A stretch of 64,000 nt of DNA, taken from assembly GCA_030867875.1 (NCBI GenBank), contig JAOWCC010001634.1, forward strand, positions 99,179,321 through 99,243,320. The letters run 5' to 3'. This DNA comes from Actinernus sp. WN-2022. Lineage: Eukaryota; Cnidaria; Anthozoa; Actiniaria; Actinernidae. The notes under the pieces are model-generated. The model was not told where the DNA came from. It ran no database searches and saw only the letters and a list, made by a program, of their open reading frames with translations. The position numbers and the translations under genes are program-made. Positions 43,986 through 51,828 of this stretch are shown piece by piece. Within the stretch, counting starts at the first letter, position 1, and the number at the start of each line of letters is the position of its first letter.

Positions 43986-44028
43986 CTTATATGTTGAAGG
44001 TATAACTATATATACGTATAGCTTCAAC
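43986..44028. promoter_or_regulatory. Divergent palindromic promoter
   Basis: The inverted boxes GTTGAAG (43993-43999) and CTTCAAC (44022-44028) enclose gtataactatatatacgtat plus ag, with TATA-like cores readable both ways. The right start codon follows immediately (CTTCAACATG). On the left strand TATAGTTATA (44010-44001) lies 15 bp before the ATG at 43985. The layout serves two divergent genes from one 43-bp gap. Confidence 0.8.
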
Positions 44029-45825
44029 ATGACAGACGCATGGCGACAGTTCAAGTACCTATTTCCTAATGCCGTACTTGGTTGGTTCGAATCTACTTCC
44101 GATAATGTTAATTTCATCGATCGGGGAATGTCTCATCGCGTGTTCACGGAGGAAGGTCCTCCTACTAAGACGGGAGGTGGTAAATTGATGGGGTGGCTCG
44201 GTCGCACTGGTAAGGCTCTAGATGTAGCACTTGGTGGTAAGTCAGTTTACGAGAGCGTAATATTCGCACGGGAACACGAAGGTCTTTCCAAACACAATTG
44301 GATAGAAGAAAACGATAAGATCGCAACGTTGAATGCAAATCTATTAGCGAAGTTCAAGAAGAAATATCCACAGGCAGATCTTCACAAGTTCTATGCCTCT
44401 ACGGAAGTGAACGATCCAGGCAAATATTCGACGAGTATTTGGTTTCGAGATGGAGATTCTAGCTATATCGTTTACGGCGATGATGTCTCAAAGTTATCTG
44501 CAGTCACTCAAAGCCGCATCGACAATGCATTGCAGGGAATGGTTGGTGGTTTCCCATCTACGTTGATACTAGACATGAGTGTGAAATATCCCATTACAGC
44601 AGTTCCTTCTACTGAACCGGCACAAGATATTGATCTCACTAATCTACAGATACATATCACCTCAAAGGATGATTTCAAAGTAGGCGTTCCAAATATATTC
44701 AAGGAGATCGTTGTAAAGCATACGACAAAAAAGGAGTCCCAGCATTGGTTGGCTGGTCCGGATTTCCACTACTGGCCTCAACAACTTAATTTTGCAACGT
44801 GGTGTGCAACTTCCGGATGTGGAGTGTCGTTGTTTGACCCCACTTTCAAAACGTATCCACCAGTCGTTCAAGGGTTCCTACGATTCCACGTATATTTCAC
44901 GATACGAAGAATTCTACGTGAACTTGGTGGTACTCATGGAGTTCCTTTACCTGGTGAATCTCATTTCAAGCAAAGGGATAACCTCTATAACAAATCAGCT
45001 CTTGAGAAATTGTGCATCGAATTCGGTATATCTCGAACACCAGACTTTCGGTGGAATGGCTTAGGAGACGTCTACGTAAACTCTCATGGAAAAATGGTGA
45101 ACTATACGGAGAAGTATGCACATAATACTTCGTTCTCTGCTAAGTGGCCTGGTGGGGACTTTAAGTTTCCTGAGGAGAGTCGTACGGTCTATCAGTTTTC
45201 TTTAGCGTACATTGGCAATAACAACGGTAAACAATACAATTGGTTCATGCCACCAATCGGAAAGGGTTTGACAGATGTTGGATTGGGTAGGTTGAATAGA
45301 TCTGTCGAGGCTTTTGGACATTGCATACTTGGTGCACAAGCAGATCTGAACGACTCCATCATACATAGCCATAACGTCAAAGAAAAGTTTAAGAGTTTAG
45401 TCGAAGGTGCTATTCTCGAAAACGATTTAGTGGTGAACAATAACTATCTTACTGCTATAACGAGGACGCATAAGAGGCTCGATTTAGCAATAGCTGTAGA
45501 TGTGCGACTTTTGCCAAGCAATCTAGAGTACTATCTTGGTAAGAAAGATGGCTATAAGAATCCAATCCCGAAAGCTACGAAAGATATGGTGCTAGGCACT
45601 AACGCCATCAATGTAGAAGTCAAAGGACACCAACCTCTTCTTATGGAAGGATCATCAGATAAGAAATCGTTGCCGCATCTCGAGACGCACAAGAAACAAG
45701 TTCCTGTACCAAAGGCAAAGGCAAAGGCAAAGGGAAAGGTAAAGGCTGTCGTCTCACAACATGAGATTAATCTCGCAGTGACATCCATTGCTGCAGCTGG
45801 AATCGCATGGACGTTGTTTCGTTAA
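44029..45825 (+). CDS. Large conserved Polinton protein with basic, membrane-anchored tail
   Basis: 598 aa. The middle has a distinctive Cys-containing stretch (QLNFATWCATSGCGVSLF) followed by LRFHVYFTIRRILRELGG. Later come NWFMPPIGKGLTDVGLGRLN and SVEAFGHCILGAQADLND. The end is highly basic (KAKAKAKGKVKAVV) and closes with a hydrophobic helix (INLAVTSIAAAGIAWTLFR), so the C-terminus may bind DNA and a membrane or capsid interior. This family recurs in cnidarian Polintons; no enzymatic function is recognised. The ATG at 44029 directly follows the promoter's CTTCAAC box; the frame opens 66 bp earlier inside the promoter. Confidence 0.85.
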   Translation: MTDAWRQFKYLFPNAVLGWFESTSDNVNFIDRGMSHRVFTEEGPPTKTGGGKLMGWLGRTGKALDVALGGKSVYESVIFAREHEGLSKHNWIEENDKIATLNANLLAKFKKKYPQADLHKFYASTEVNDPGKYSTSIWFRDGDSSYIVYGDDVSKLSAVTQSRIDNALQGMVGGFPSTLILDMSVKYPITAVPSTEPAQDIDLTNLQIHITSKDDFKVGVPNIFKEIVVKHTTKKESQHWLAGPDFHYWPQQLNFATWCATSGCGVSLFDPTFKTYPPVVQGFLRFHVYFTIRRILRELGGTHGVPLPGESHFKQRDNLYNKSALEKLCIEFGISRTPDFRWNGLGDVYVNSHGKMVNYTEKYAHNTSFSAKWPGGDFKFPEESRTVYQFSLAYIGNNNGKQYNWFMPPIGKGLTDVGLGRLNRSVEAFGHCILGAQADLNDSIIHSHNVKEKFKSLVEGAILENDLVVNNNYLTAITRTHKRLDLAIAVDVRLLPSNLEYYLGKKDGYKNPIPKATKDMVLGTNAINVEVKGHQPLLMEGSSDKKSLPHLETHKKQVPVPKAKAKAKGKVKAVVSQHEINLAVTSIAAAGIAWTLFR

Positions 45826-46322
45826 CGGCGTTTGTATTGCTCCACTACGAAGACCACTGCTGCTACGATTAATAACCAAAGGTTGTTTGCTAAGACTCCA
45901 ACAACGTCAGCAGCCATACTGAATATGAAACTCACAATTGGTCCAATCATCTTAGGTAGAATCTCCTCTAACTTTTTGCCTATTGCTTTTAAACCTTTGA
46001 CAGTTGTTTTAGCAGCTGCTTTGGCAGCATCTCCAAATCCCGGTACTATCGCGGAAACTTTCTTCGTCAGATTGGAAACTATTACACCGATCACAGTACT
46101 TACCGCAGCTACCACGCTAATTATACTGACTCCATACTTCTTGAAGATGATTCTTATACGATCCCTAAGTGACATTCGTTCTACTATAGCTTCTGCTATT
46201 TGCTCTAGGACTGCTTGCTCCTCCTGATCGGTCTTTATTTCATTAGTAGCGTTTTCTTTCTGAGTTTCGGTAGACGTAGGGTCTTTGAGTATTCCTTCAT
46301 TTTGTTCGACCCTCTCACTCAA
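45822..46322 (-). CDS. Conserved hydrophobic Polinton protein, start codon apparently lost
   Basis: Up to 166 aa. The N-terminal part is acidic and coiled (EQAVLEQIAEAIVERMSLRD). Then come hydrophobic segments (VSIISVVAAVSTVIGVIVSN, then MIGPIVSFIFSMAADVVGVL and NNLWLLIVAAVVFVVEQYK) around a basic KGLKAIGKKLEEILP. The family is common in cnidarian Polintons and is probably virion-membrane or capsid-lining. There is no ATG at the expected start: after the upstream gene's TAA the frame reads TTG-AGT-GAG. The upstream gene is in the same frame, so readthrough, non-AUG initiation, or a start at the internal ATG 46175 are the options. Its 3' end overlaps the opposing gene by 4 bp. Confidence 0.75.
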   Translation of the reverse strand: MSERVEQNEGILKDPTSTETQKENATNEIKTDQEEQAVLEQIAEAIVERMSLRDRIRIIFKKYGVSIISVVAAVSTVIGVIVSNLTKKVSAIVPGFGDAAKAAAKTTVKGLKAIGKKLEEILPKMIGPIVSFIFSMAADVVGVLANNLWLLIVAAVVFVVEQYKRR

Positions 46323-46910
46323 TTAGTTTTGAGCTACTATGACTTCTTTTAACATTTCTTCCCTCGAAGGTCCTAAGACTCTTTTGAGACCTTTTCCCAT
46401 CTTCTTATATAACTCACCTTTCGTGGTGGTCAAAGGAATAGCTTTTTCTTTACTTCCATACTCTTTGATAAAGACTCTACCATCAGACATGGTTGCAATC
46501 TCAAGCATACCTCGAATTCCCACATCGTGGTATTTTTCCCAGACAGTCTCGAACATATCCTGTCTTGCATTTTCCGATAAACCCTGTTTGAAGATCACAC
46601 TTCGATCGGTATACTTTGGGATTTTCTCTTTCTCCAGCCTCTCCAGGATTTTTTCATTTCTAGAAACGTTCGAGCCTTCCGAGTCGAAGAGTTCATCGAA
46701 GTACTCATCATCTTCTCTAGAAAACGAGGTTTCCTGATTCTTTGGTCTAGCATCTTCTTTGCCGTAGTTGCGTCTGGTTTTCATTGGGACCATTTCTCCT
46801 GACTCTTCTGGAAATATTGCATCCCACTCCTCATCCACATTGATAGTATCATCTTTATCGTAGTCTCCACCTTCATCAGTTCTTTCATCGGACCTACCCT
46901 CAGAGGCCAT
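46323..46910 (-). CDS. Acidic conserved Polinton protein
   Basis: 195 aa. The N-terminal half is strongly acidic and probably disordered (DEEWDAIFPEESGEMVP, EDDEYFDELFDSEG). The C-terminal half is ordered (EKYHDVGIRGMLEIATMSDG, then GELYKKMGKGLKRVLG). The ATG at 46910 (ccat on the plus strand) is directly next to the divergent promoter, in TTTAACATGG. Its TAA stop at 46323 is followed without a gap by the next gene in the same frame. I do not recognise a catalytic motif; a virion or assembly role is inferred from position. Confidence 0.75.
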   Translation of the reverse strand: MASEGRSDERTDEGGDYDKDDTINVDEEWDAIFPEESGEMVPMKTRRNYGKEDARPKNQETSFSREDDEYFDELFDSEGSNVSRNEKILERLEKEKIPKYTDRSVIFKQGLSENARQDMFETVWEKYHDVGIRGMLEIATMSDGRVFIKEYGSKEKAIPLTTTKGELYKKMGKGLKRVLGPSREEMLKEVIVAQN

Positions 46911-46944
46911 GTTAAACATATCTATATATATAGTTATATTCAAC
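46911..46944. promoter_or_regulatory. Divergent palindromic promoter of the capsid candidate
   Basis: Only 34 bp separate two start codons: GTTAAACATATCTATATATA at the left, then TAGTTATATTCAAC. The ends GTTAAA / TTCAAC are inverted relatives of the boxes at 43993 and 44022, with TATATATA in the centre. Both starts read (T)T(T/C)AACATG. The 5' leaders can be at most a few bases. Confidence 0.8.
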
Positions 46945-48180
46945 ATGATCTCATCAAAGTTGGATCCCACACAAGTACGAAGAGAGCCTCATGCACTCAA
47001 GGCTCCACGAGACTTGTATAGGAAAACTTTCACTCGATCGTCTGCCAATCCAGGTGAGACTCTATACGTAGAAGTCCCAAAGCTAGCAGAAGATGTAGTA
47101 CTAGTACCTGGTAGCTTAGCGCTATTGGGCGACATCGTACTATCTGGTGGACATGCGAATAACAGAGTCGTTTCGAACGTTGGACGCTGCTTGGTCATGC
47201 GTAGAATCTGTAGGATGGGAGCTGAAACAGTAGAAGACCTTGTCAGGCCAGACCTCCTACAAACATACTCCGATGTGTACCTATCTACACAGGAGAGAGA
47301 GTCTAGAATACAACAAGGTATTCAATCAGAGAACTTGAATAAGCTAAGATCGAAAGCTGGTGACGCAAGTACTTCTGTTGCTGCAGACAACGCGCTCCTA
47401 GCTGCATGTGGTTCCAAGTATAGGATTCCATTAGATGTTGACATTCTGACACAACATGGAGTTCTATATCCACATGCCTTAGAAAATATAATTACATTCG
47501 AGTTGACTCTAGCGGCTGCCAACGAGGTAGTAATTGGATCGGATACGACGAAGATAGGTACGTACCAACTTACCAACATCCAACTAGAATACGAAGCAAT
47601 CAGGAACGAAACGCTGGCTAGTAATGCACTTCACAAATATGAAATAGGTACTGCATTCCTATACAACTACGCTGTTCACTTCAAAACAGTAGATATCGCT
47701 AAAACCTCTGATACTTTGATATCTCAAAACGTTAATGTTCCACGACGATCCTTTGCTGGACTACTTCTACTATTCATAGATCCACCTACCATTGGCACGC
47801 GAGATAGTGAAGCATTCTCGAATCCAGATATCTTGAAGGTAGAAGTAGATGTCAATGGGATTCCCAACAGACTCTTTCCAAGCGGCATGCTTCCCCTAGA
47901 TTTCTGGGAGGCTGCAAGAAGCTGGTTTGGTACACCCAATACTTCTATGACTCCAAAGAAGTTCTTTGAAAATAGATTCTCTATTCTAATCGATTGTCGC
48001 ACAGCAAAAGATTCCACCGTTCATGGTGATGGCTTGGCACAAACCGGCAGTGGAAAGGACATCGACATTCGCATACATAGAACTGCTAAGGGAAGTGGAA
48101 ATGTGAAAATGCACATCTATGTCCTTGCGGATGCTCAGGTCACGATATTGAACAGATCTCTGCAGAGTATATTATACTGA
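46945..48180 (+). CDS. Major capsid protein candidate (double-jelly-roll type)
   Basis: 411 aa, beta-rich, without enzymatic motifs. It resembles the 'F54H12.2-like' capsid family of animal Polintons: GSDTTKIGTYQLTNIQLEYE with IRNETLASNALHKYEIGTAF in the middle, RSFAGLLLLFIDPP later and a beta-rich C-terminus (NVKMHIYVLADAQVTILN). It is shorter than many double-jelly-roll capsids, so the assignment rests on family wording and position directly before the packaging ATPase. The ATG at 46945 follows TTCAAC of the divergent promoter; an ATG at 46909 would begin inside the promoter. Its stop TGA shares its last base with the ATPase start (TGATG). Confidence 0.75.
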   Translation: MISSKLDPTQVRREPHALKAPRDLYRKTFTRSSANPGETLYVEVPKLAEDVVLVPGSLALLGDIVLSGGHANNRVVSNVGRCLVMRRICRMGAETVEDLVRPDLLQTYSDVYLSTQERESRIQQGIQSENLNKLRSKAGDASTSVAADNALLAACGSKYRIPLDVDILTQHGVLYPHALENIITFELTLAAANEVVIGSDTTKIGTYQLTNIQLEYEAIRNETLASNALHKYEIGTAFLYNYAVHFKTVDIAKTSDTLISQNVNVPRRSFAGLLLLFIDPPTIGTRDSEAFSNPDILKVEVDVNGIPNRLFPSGMLPLDFWEAARSWFGTPNTSMTPKKFFENRFSILIDCRTAKDSTVHGDGLAQTGSGKDIDIRIHRTAKGSGNVKMHIYVLADAQVTILNRSLQSILY

Positions 48181-48803
48181 TGGATTCTCTCGTAGAGCAC
48201 GTGCCGTTCAACGCACTCATAGTCGGTCCAACGAATTGTGGGAAGACTGCGTTTCTCATAGAACAACTTCGTGGAGCATTTCGTGGTAAGTTCGATTACA
48301 TAGTACTGATTTGTCCTACGTATGCCCACAACAAAACTTATCGTGGATTCGCAAATCGAGATCCTCATTTCTTCGTCATATCGCCACCACAAGATGCCAT
48401 CGATGCTACTTTGAGTATTTGCGCAACATTTTGGTCAGGTACCAATACTCTATTGATTCTCGATGATTGCGCCGCATCGAAGGACGTCAAGAAACGAACT
48501 GAAAAGCTAGTGGACTTAGCCTTTTCTGCACGACACATAGGGCTTTCCGTTTGGGTGCTGTCCCAACAACTAACGAGCATATGTAAACCTTTCCGCGAGA
48601 ACGTAGCTATCGTAGTAGCGTTTCATACAGCATCGGTCGTAGATGGCAAAAAGATATTTGAGGATTATGGAGGCTCGCAAGAATGTAAAGAGTTACGAAC
48701 GATACTTGGATCCCATAAGTTCGCTCGCATGTGCTTCTGTCTCCGCCATCCTTTCGAGGTAGTGTTAGAGCTCCCAGCATCTATAACATATTATCATGGA
48801 TAG
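48180..48803 (+). CDS. A32/FtsK-like genome-packaging ATPase
   Basis: A 207-aa P-loop ATPase that would pump DNA into capsids. Walker A is GPTNCGKT at residues 16-23 and Walker B is LLILDD at 91-96. A sensor-like stretch follows (SVWVLSQQLTSICKPFREN). Length and motifs match Polinton and adintovirus packaging ATPases. It starts within the capsid stop codon (TGATG at 48178-48182), and its last 8 bases overlap the next gene (ATGGATAG). This suggests one polycistronic late transcript with reinitiation, or promoters inside coding sequence. Confidence 0.9.
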   Translation: MDSLVEHVPFNALIVGPTNCGKTAFLIEQLRGAFRGKFDYIVLICPTYAHNKTYRGFANRDPHFFVISPPQDAIDATLSICATFWSGTNTLLILDDCAASKDVKKRTEKLVDLAFSARHIGLSVWVLSQQLTSICKPFRENVAIVVAFHTASVVDGKKIFEDYGGSQECKELRTILGSHKFARMCFCLRHPFEVVLELPASITYYHG

Positions 48804-49344
48804 TAAAGAAATACTCGAGATATTCGGTGAGGATGTAACAGGCCCACCAAAAATAGAGAATGCGCATTCCTCTGTAACGGAAGATCGGGAAGCTCTCTCG
48901 ATTCTAGCCGTAACTGGTACGACAAAGGAATACCTAGGGAATAATTTCTCTCTAGGGGACATTTCTAAACTGTCAGCCAAAGACGTAGACCGCTTACATA
49001 CTAGATACCAGTCCGTCTTAGCAAAACAAATAACAGGGTGTTTAGTAAATAGAGCACTCAGCTTAGTAGTTCGTGTAATCGCATACGTGTTACCTATAGA
49101 TTCTCACGAAGGTCTACTGAAGGATCTACAAGAAGACCAATTAATCCGAAATGAGATATCTGGCCTGGCCGGGTCGTTGTCTTCCAGAGCAGGTCCACTT
49201 GTAGCGACAGCTAGCGGTATGTGTCACATCCTTGCACACTATACGCCAGGGAAAGAGGAGGAGGACGAAGTCGACGAATATGAAGTGGATACCCCAGAAA
49301 GAACCGTAGTACTTGAGGCATATTCATCATTAAAGAATCTTTAG
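48796..49344 (+). CDS. Conserved Polinton protein downstream of the ATPase
   Basis: 182 aa, mostly helical, with SLGDISKLSAKDVDRLHTRY, a hydrophobic segment NRALSLVVRVIAYVLPI and an acidic linker EEEDEVDEYEVD near the end. No catalytic motif. The start ATG overlaps the ATPase stop by 8 bases. Families of this type lie in the structural block of cnidarian Polintons; a virion or assembly role is inferred. Confidence 0.75.
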   Translation: MDSKEILEIFGEDVTGPPKIENAHSSVTEDREALSILAVTGTTKEYLGNNFSLGDISKLSAKDVDRLHTRYQSVLAKQITGCLVNRALSLVVRVIAYVLPIDSHEGLLKDLQEDQLIRNEISGLAGSLSSRAGPLVATASGMCHILAHYTPGKEEEDEVDEYEVDTPERTVVLEAYSSLKNL

Positions 49345-49395
49345 TGTCACACACCTGTTGAACCTCCACATATACCTACTATATATCGAATCAAG
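49345..49395 (+). promoter_or_regulatory. Promoter-like gap before the 118-aa gene
   Basis: Contains gttgaacctcc (49355), catatacc and ctatatatcgaatcaagATG, i.e. a GTTGAA box and a TATATAT core as in the divergent promoters. It is the widest gap between plus-strand genes in the structural block. Confidence 0.6.
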
Positions 49396-49752
49396 ATGGA
49401 AGGACAAACGGATCAGATAACTGCGAGTCCACCGACGACTGTACCGACTAAGAAAGGAAAAAATCCAAAGCGTGTTGCAGCAGGAAAGTTAGCTTGGGAG
49501 AAGGTCACTGCCCGTGCAAAAGAAGCTCAAAAGATGGAGATAGAACGTGAAAATGAACCGTCCAAAGAAACTGACGTAGAGAAAGGTCGGTTCGAAAACC
49601 TGACTATTCTCGCAGTCATTGGTACTGGCGCTACATTGTTTGGCACGTACTTTGCATACAAGAAGTACGTAGCTGGCAATAAGCGTGTTACCACCATTAG
49701 CACGATACAACCTGCAGCTCCGGCAAAGCCAACGGCACTAGACATGGAGTAA
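49396..49752 (+). CDS. Small Polinton membrane protein, basic N-terminus
   Basis: 118 aa. A Lys-rich N-terminal half (KKGKNPKRVAAGKLAWEKV) is followed by one hydrophobic helix (NLTILAVIGTGATLFGTYFA) and a short polar tail. Likely a virion-associated single-pass or capsid-lining protein. It belongs to the small hydrophobic group that clusters after the ATPase in cnidarian Polintons. Confidence 0.75.
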   Translation: MEGQTDQITASPPTTVPTKKGKNPKRVAAGKLAWEKVTARAKEAQKMEIERENEPSKETDVEKGRFENLTILAVIGTGATLFGTYFAYKKYVAGNKRVTTISTIQPAAPAKPTALDME

Positions 49753-49789
49753 CACTTAAAGACTCGAGACCATAGTAGTATACATCTAG

Positions 49790-50017
49790 ATGGAGAAGGA
49801 ATTGACGAAGACGGCAACCGATGCAGTCAAAATCGTTGGACTCGCTGCTGGTATTGGGTGGATCGTAAAAAAGACTACCAAGGAATCTATGCTTAGCGAT
49901 CCTTCTTCTTCCCTAGTGAATTACGCGAAGTGGACTGCCGTGATACTTGGTAGCTTATACGCAAAGGAATATCTTGAGAAACAACTTGAGAAAGAAAAGC
50001 CCAAACCCAAACCGTAA
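49790..50017 (+). CDS. Small hydrophobic Polinton protein, 75 aa
   Basis: Two hydrophobic stretches (AVKIVGLAAGIGWIVKK and YAKWTAVILGSLYAKEYL) and a charged tail KEKPKPKP. The wording is typical of a recurring cnidarian Polinton family of unknown function. The gap before it (49753-49789) has agtatacatctagATG. Its TAA shares its last base with the next ATG (TAATG at 50015-50019). Confidence 0.8.
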   Translation: MEKELTKTATDAVKIVGLAAGIGWIVKKTTKESMLSDPSSSLVNYAKWTAVILGSLYAKEYLEKQLEKEKPKPKP

Positions 50018-50442
50018 TGGCGGCAGCAATTGGAATGGCCATCCTCGGGGCTATATTGAATGCAACGGCATTTACTGGTGGTGGCATACTAGCTAGAATG
50101 ATTGGAAAGGGTGATATGGATGCAGAACGAGAGAGACACAATAGGGCCATCGAAAAACTAGCAAGCGAAACGAAAGCCTATAGAATCGAACGTCAAAGAC
50201 GATACGACCATGCACAAGAGCAGGAAGGTCTTGAACGTGACGCATACAACGCTCAAAGAGATACCAACGAAGCCTTAGTGCGATCCGATAAGTTACGTAA
50301 AGAGCTAAAACGGCTCAAAGAGATGAAAGAACCCCGCTTATCTGACTACTACAAACCCTCAAACAATCAGAAGACTGGTGAGTTGCTCTACGTTGGTGGT
50401 GGAATGCTAGGCGTTGGATACGCTATTAGTAAATGGATATAG
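50017..50442 (+). CDS. Coiled-coil Polinton protein with terminal hydrophobic segments
   Basis: 141 aa. An N-terminal hydrophobic segment (IGMAILGAILNATAFTGGGI) is followed by a long charged helix (RHNRAIEKLASETKAYRIER, ERDAYNAQRDTNEALVR), a Pro-Arg-Leu-Ser-Asp-Tyr-Tyr turn, and a C-terminal hydrophobic segment (ELLYVGGGMLGVGYAISKWI). A membrane-bridging or capsid-lining role is possible. The family recurs in cnidarian Polintons. It is translationally linked to the preceding gene by TAATG and is the last plus-strand gene of the structural block. Confidence 0.8.
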   Translation: MAAAIGMAILGAILNATAFTGGGILARMIGKGDMDAERERHNRAIEKLASETKAYRIERQRRYDHAQEQEGLERDAYNAQRDTNEALVRSDKLRKELKRLKEMKEPRLSDYYKPSNNQKTGELLYVGGGMLGVGYAISKWI

Positions 50443-50689
50443 ATACTACTACCCCTAAGCTACCCCTAAGCTACTACTAAGCTACCCCTAAGCTACCCCA
50501 TAAGCTACCCTAAGCTACTACTAAGCTACTACTAGCTACCCCTAAGCTACCCCTAAGCTACCCCTAAGCTACTACTAAGCTACCCCTAAGCTACCCCTAA
50601 GCTACTACTAGCTACAGCTACCCCTAAGCTACTACTAGCTACCCCTAAGCTACTACTAAGCTACTACTAGGTTACTACTAGGTTACTAC
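50443..50689. repeat. CTAAGCTACYCC/CTACTA minisatellite, 11-12-bp unit
   Basis: About 20 units mixing 'taagctacccc' and 'taagctactac' with occasional deletions. It fills the gap between the structural block and the stem-loop at 50690. It has no ORF and should be length-variable between copies. Confidence 0.95.
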
Positions 50690-50770
50690 TAAAAAAAAAA
50701 AGGAAAAAAAGAAAGGAAGAATGAAGAGGGTCACGCAACGACTTTCTTTATTCTTCCTTTTTTTTTTATC
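50690..50770. promoter_or_regulatory. Conserved stem-loop, copy 2 (inverted relative to 41611-41682)
   Basis: A-run, ggaagaatgaagagggtcac, gcaacgactttctttattct, then a T-run. Arms aaggaagaatgaaga / tctttattcttcctt enclose gggtcacgcaacgac, the reverse complement (one base different in length) of the copy-1 loop. It lies after the last structural gene and before the integrase. Confidence 0.8.
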
Positions 50771-50796
50771 TGTTGAAGGTTGGGACGTATAGATGT
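50771..50796 (+). promoter_or_regulatory. Integrase promoter region
   Basis: tgttgaaggttgggacgtat then agatgtATG: a GTTGAAG box identical to the divergent promoter's, about 17 bp before the ATG. Confidence 0.5.
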
Positions 50797-51828
50797 ATGA
50801 TGGATTCTAAACTTGCGAATATCTTCTATGGTCCTATGGGCTATTGGAAAGGTCACTCTGCAATTGGTAAGCTATCGGTAGCAGCGAAAGCATCAGAAGA
50901 CGTGGCTAGGAGTTGGTTGGAAAAGCAATCTATGTGGCAAATATATCTACCACCACCAAAACACATTCCACGACCGCATTGGACTGTATCGAAACCAAAT
51001 GAAGTCCACCAAGCTGATTTGATATTTCTACCACACGATCGTCCTGGACGTGGAAGGAAACTATATAAGTACGCATTAGTGGTAATCGATGTAGCTTCTC
51101 GATACAAAGAAGCCGAACCTTTGGCATCTAAAGATAGTGGTGAAGTTTCTGCGGCATTCGAACGAATCTATAAACGTAGTCCACTAGAATGGCCAAAGAC
51201 ATTGCAAGTAGATCCTGGTAGAGAATTCATGGGACGTATGTCTGAAACGCTAGAACTACATGGTACGAAAGTTCAACGAGGTGAGGCTGGTAATCATAGA
51301 GCGCAAAGTTTCGTTGAAAGAGCAAATAGGACTCTAGCTGAGAGATTGTTTGGGTATCAGTATGCACAAGAGATGGTACTTACTTCGGAAGGATCAGATG
51401 AACGTAGTAGAGAATGGGTAGTTCGTTTACCAATGGTTATCAAAGCTATGAATAGTGAGGTGACTCGGTTGACTGGTAAAGAGCCTTCGAATTCTGTAGT
51501 GGCGCAACAAGTAGATCTGAAGACTCCTACGTATTCGCGCACCGTTGGATTGAGAGAAGAGCGTCTACCATTCGACGTTCTAGTTCGATATCTCTATGCA
51601 CCAGGAGAATTGGAAGGAGGTGAAAAACGTAGAGCTACTGATCCTGTGTGGAGTTTGCAGATATACACCATTTCGCGAAGTGTAGTATCTTCGGGACAGC
51701 CTGTGCTTTACTACCTTGCGAAGGAGAAGGATGCACCCAAACGTGGATTCGTTCGTGAAGAGCTACAAGTTGTTCCTAGGGATACGGAACTACCACCAAA
51801 AGGAATTCTGTTTGTACCTAGACGCTAG
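50797..51828 (+). CDS. Polinton RVE-family integrase
   Basis: 343 aa. The N-terminal part is typical of Polinton integrases (LANIFYGPMGYWKGHSAIGK, VARSWLEKQSMWQIYLPPPK). The catalytic core shows the DDE residues: Asp74 in VHQADLIFL, Asp139 in LQVDPGREF and Glu174 in SFVERANRTL. The C-terminal domain ends YYLAKEKDAPKRGFVREELQ, the usual Polinton ending after an SH3/chromo-like fold. It would integrate the linear element with 6-bp staggered cuts, matching the TTCTCT duplication. ATG 50797 or 50800 is the likely start. Its TAG overlaps the polymerase's stop tail-to-tail by 3 bases in CTAG. Confidence 0.95.
   Translation: MMDSKLANIFYGPMGYWKGHSAIGKLSVAAKASEDVARSWLEKQSMWQIYLPPPKHIPRPHWTVSKPNEVHQADLIFLPHDRPGRGRKLYKYALVVIDVASRYKEAEPLASKDSGEVSAAFERIYKRSPLEWPKTLQVDPGREFMGRMSETLELHGTKVQRGEAGNHRAQSFVERANRTLAERLFGYQYAQEMVLTSEGSDERSREWVVRLPMVIKAMNSEVTRLTGKEPSNSVVAQQVDLKTPTYSRTVGLREERLPFDVLVRYLYAPGELEGGEKRRATDPVWSLQIYTISRSVVSSGQPVLYYLAKEKDAPKRGFVREELQVVPRDTELPPKGILFVPRR

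Noticed and set aside
46909..46944. Upstream ATG at 46909 as start of the capsid candidate
   Set aside because: It overlaps the opposite gene's start codon and would encode an unlikely hydrophobic leader across the palindromic promoter. ATG 46945 matches the (T)TCAACATG pattern.
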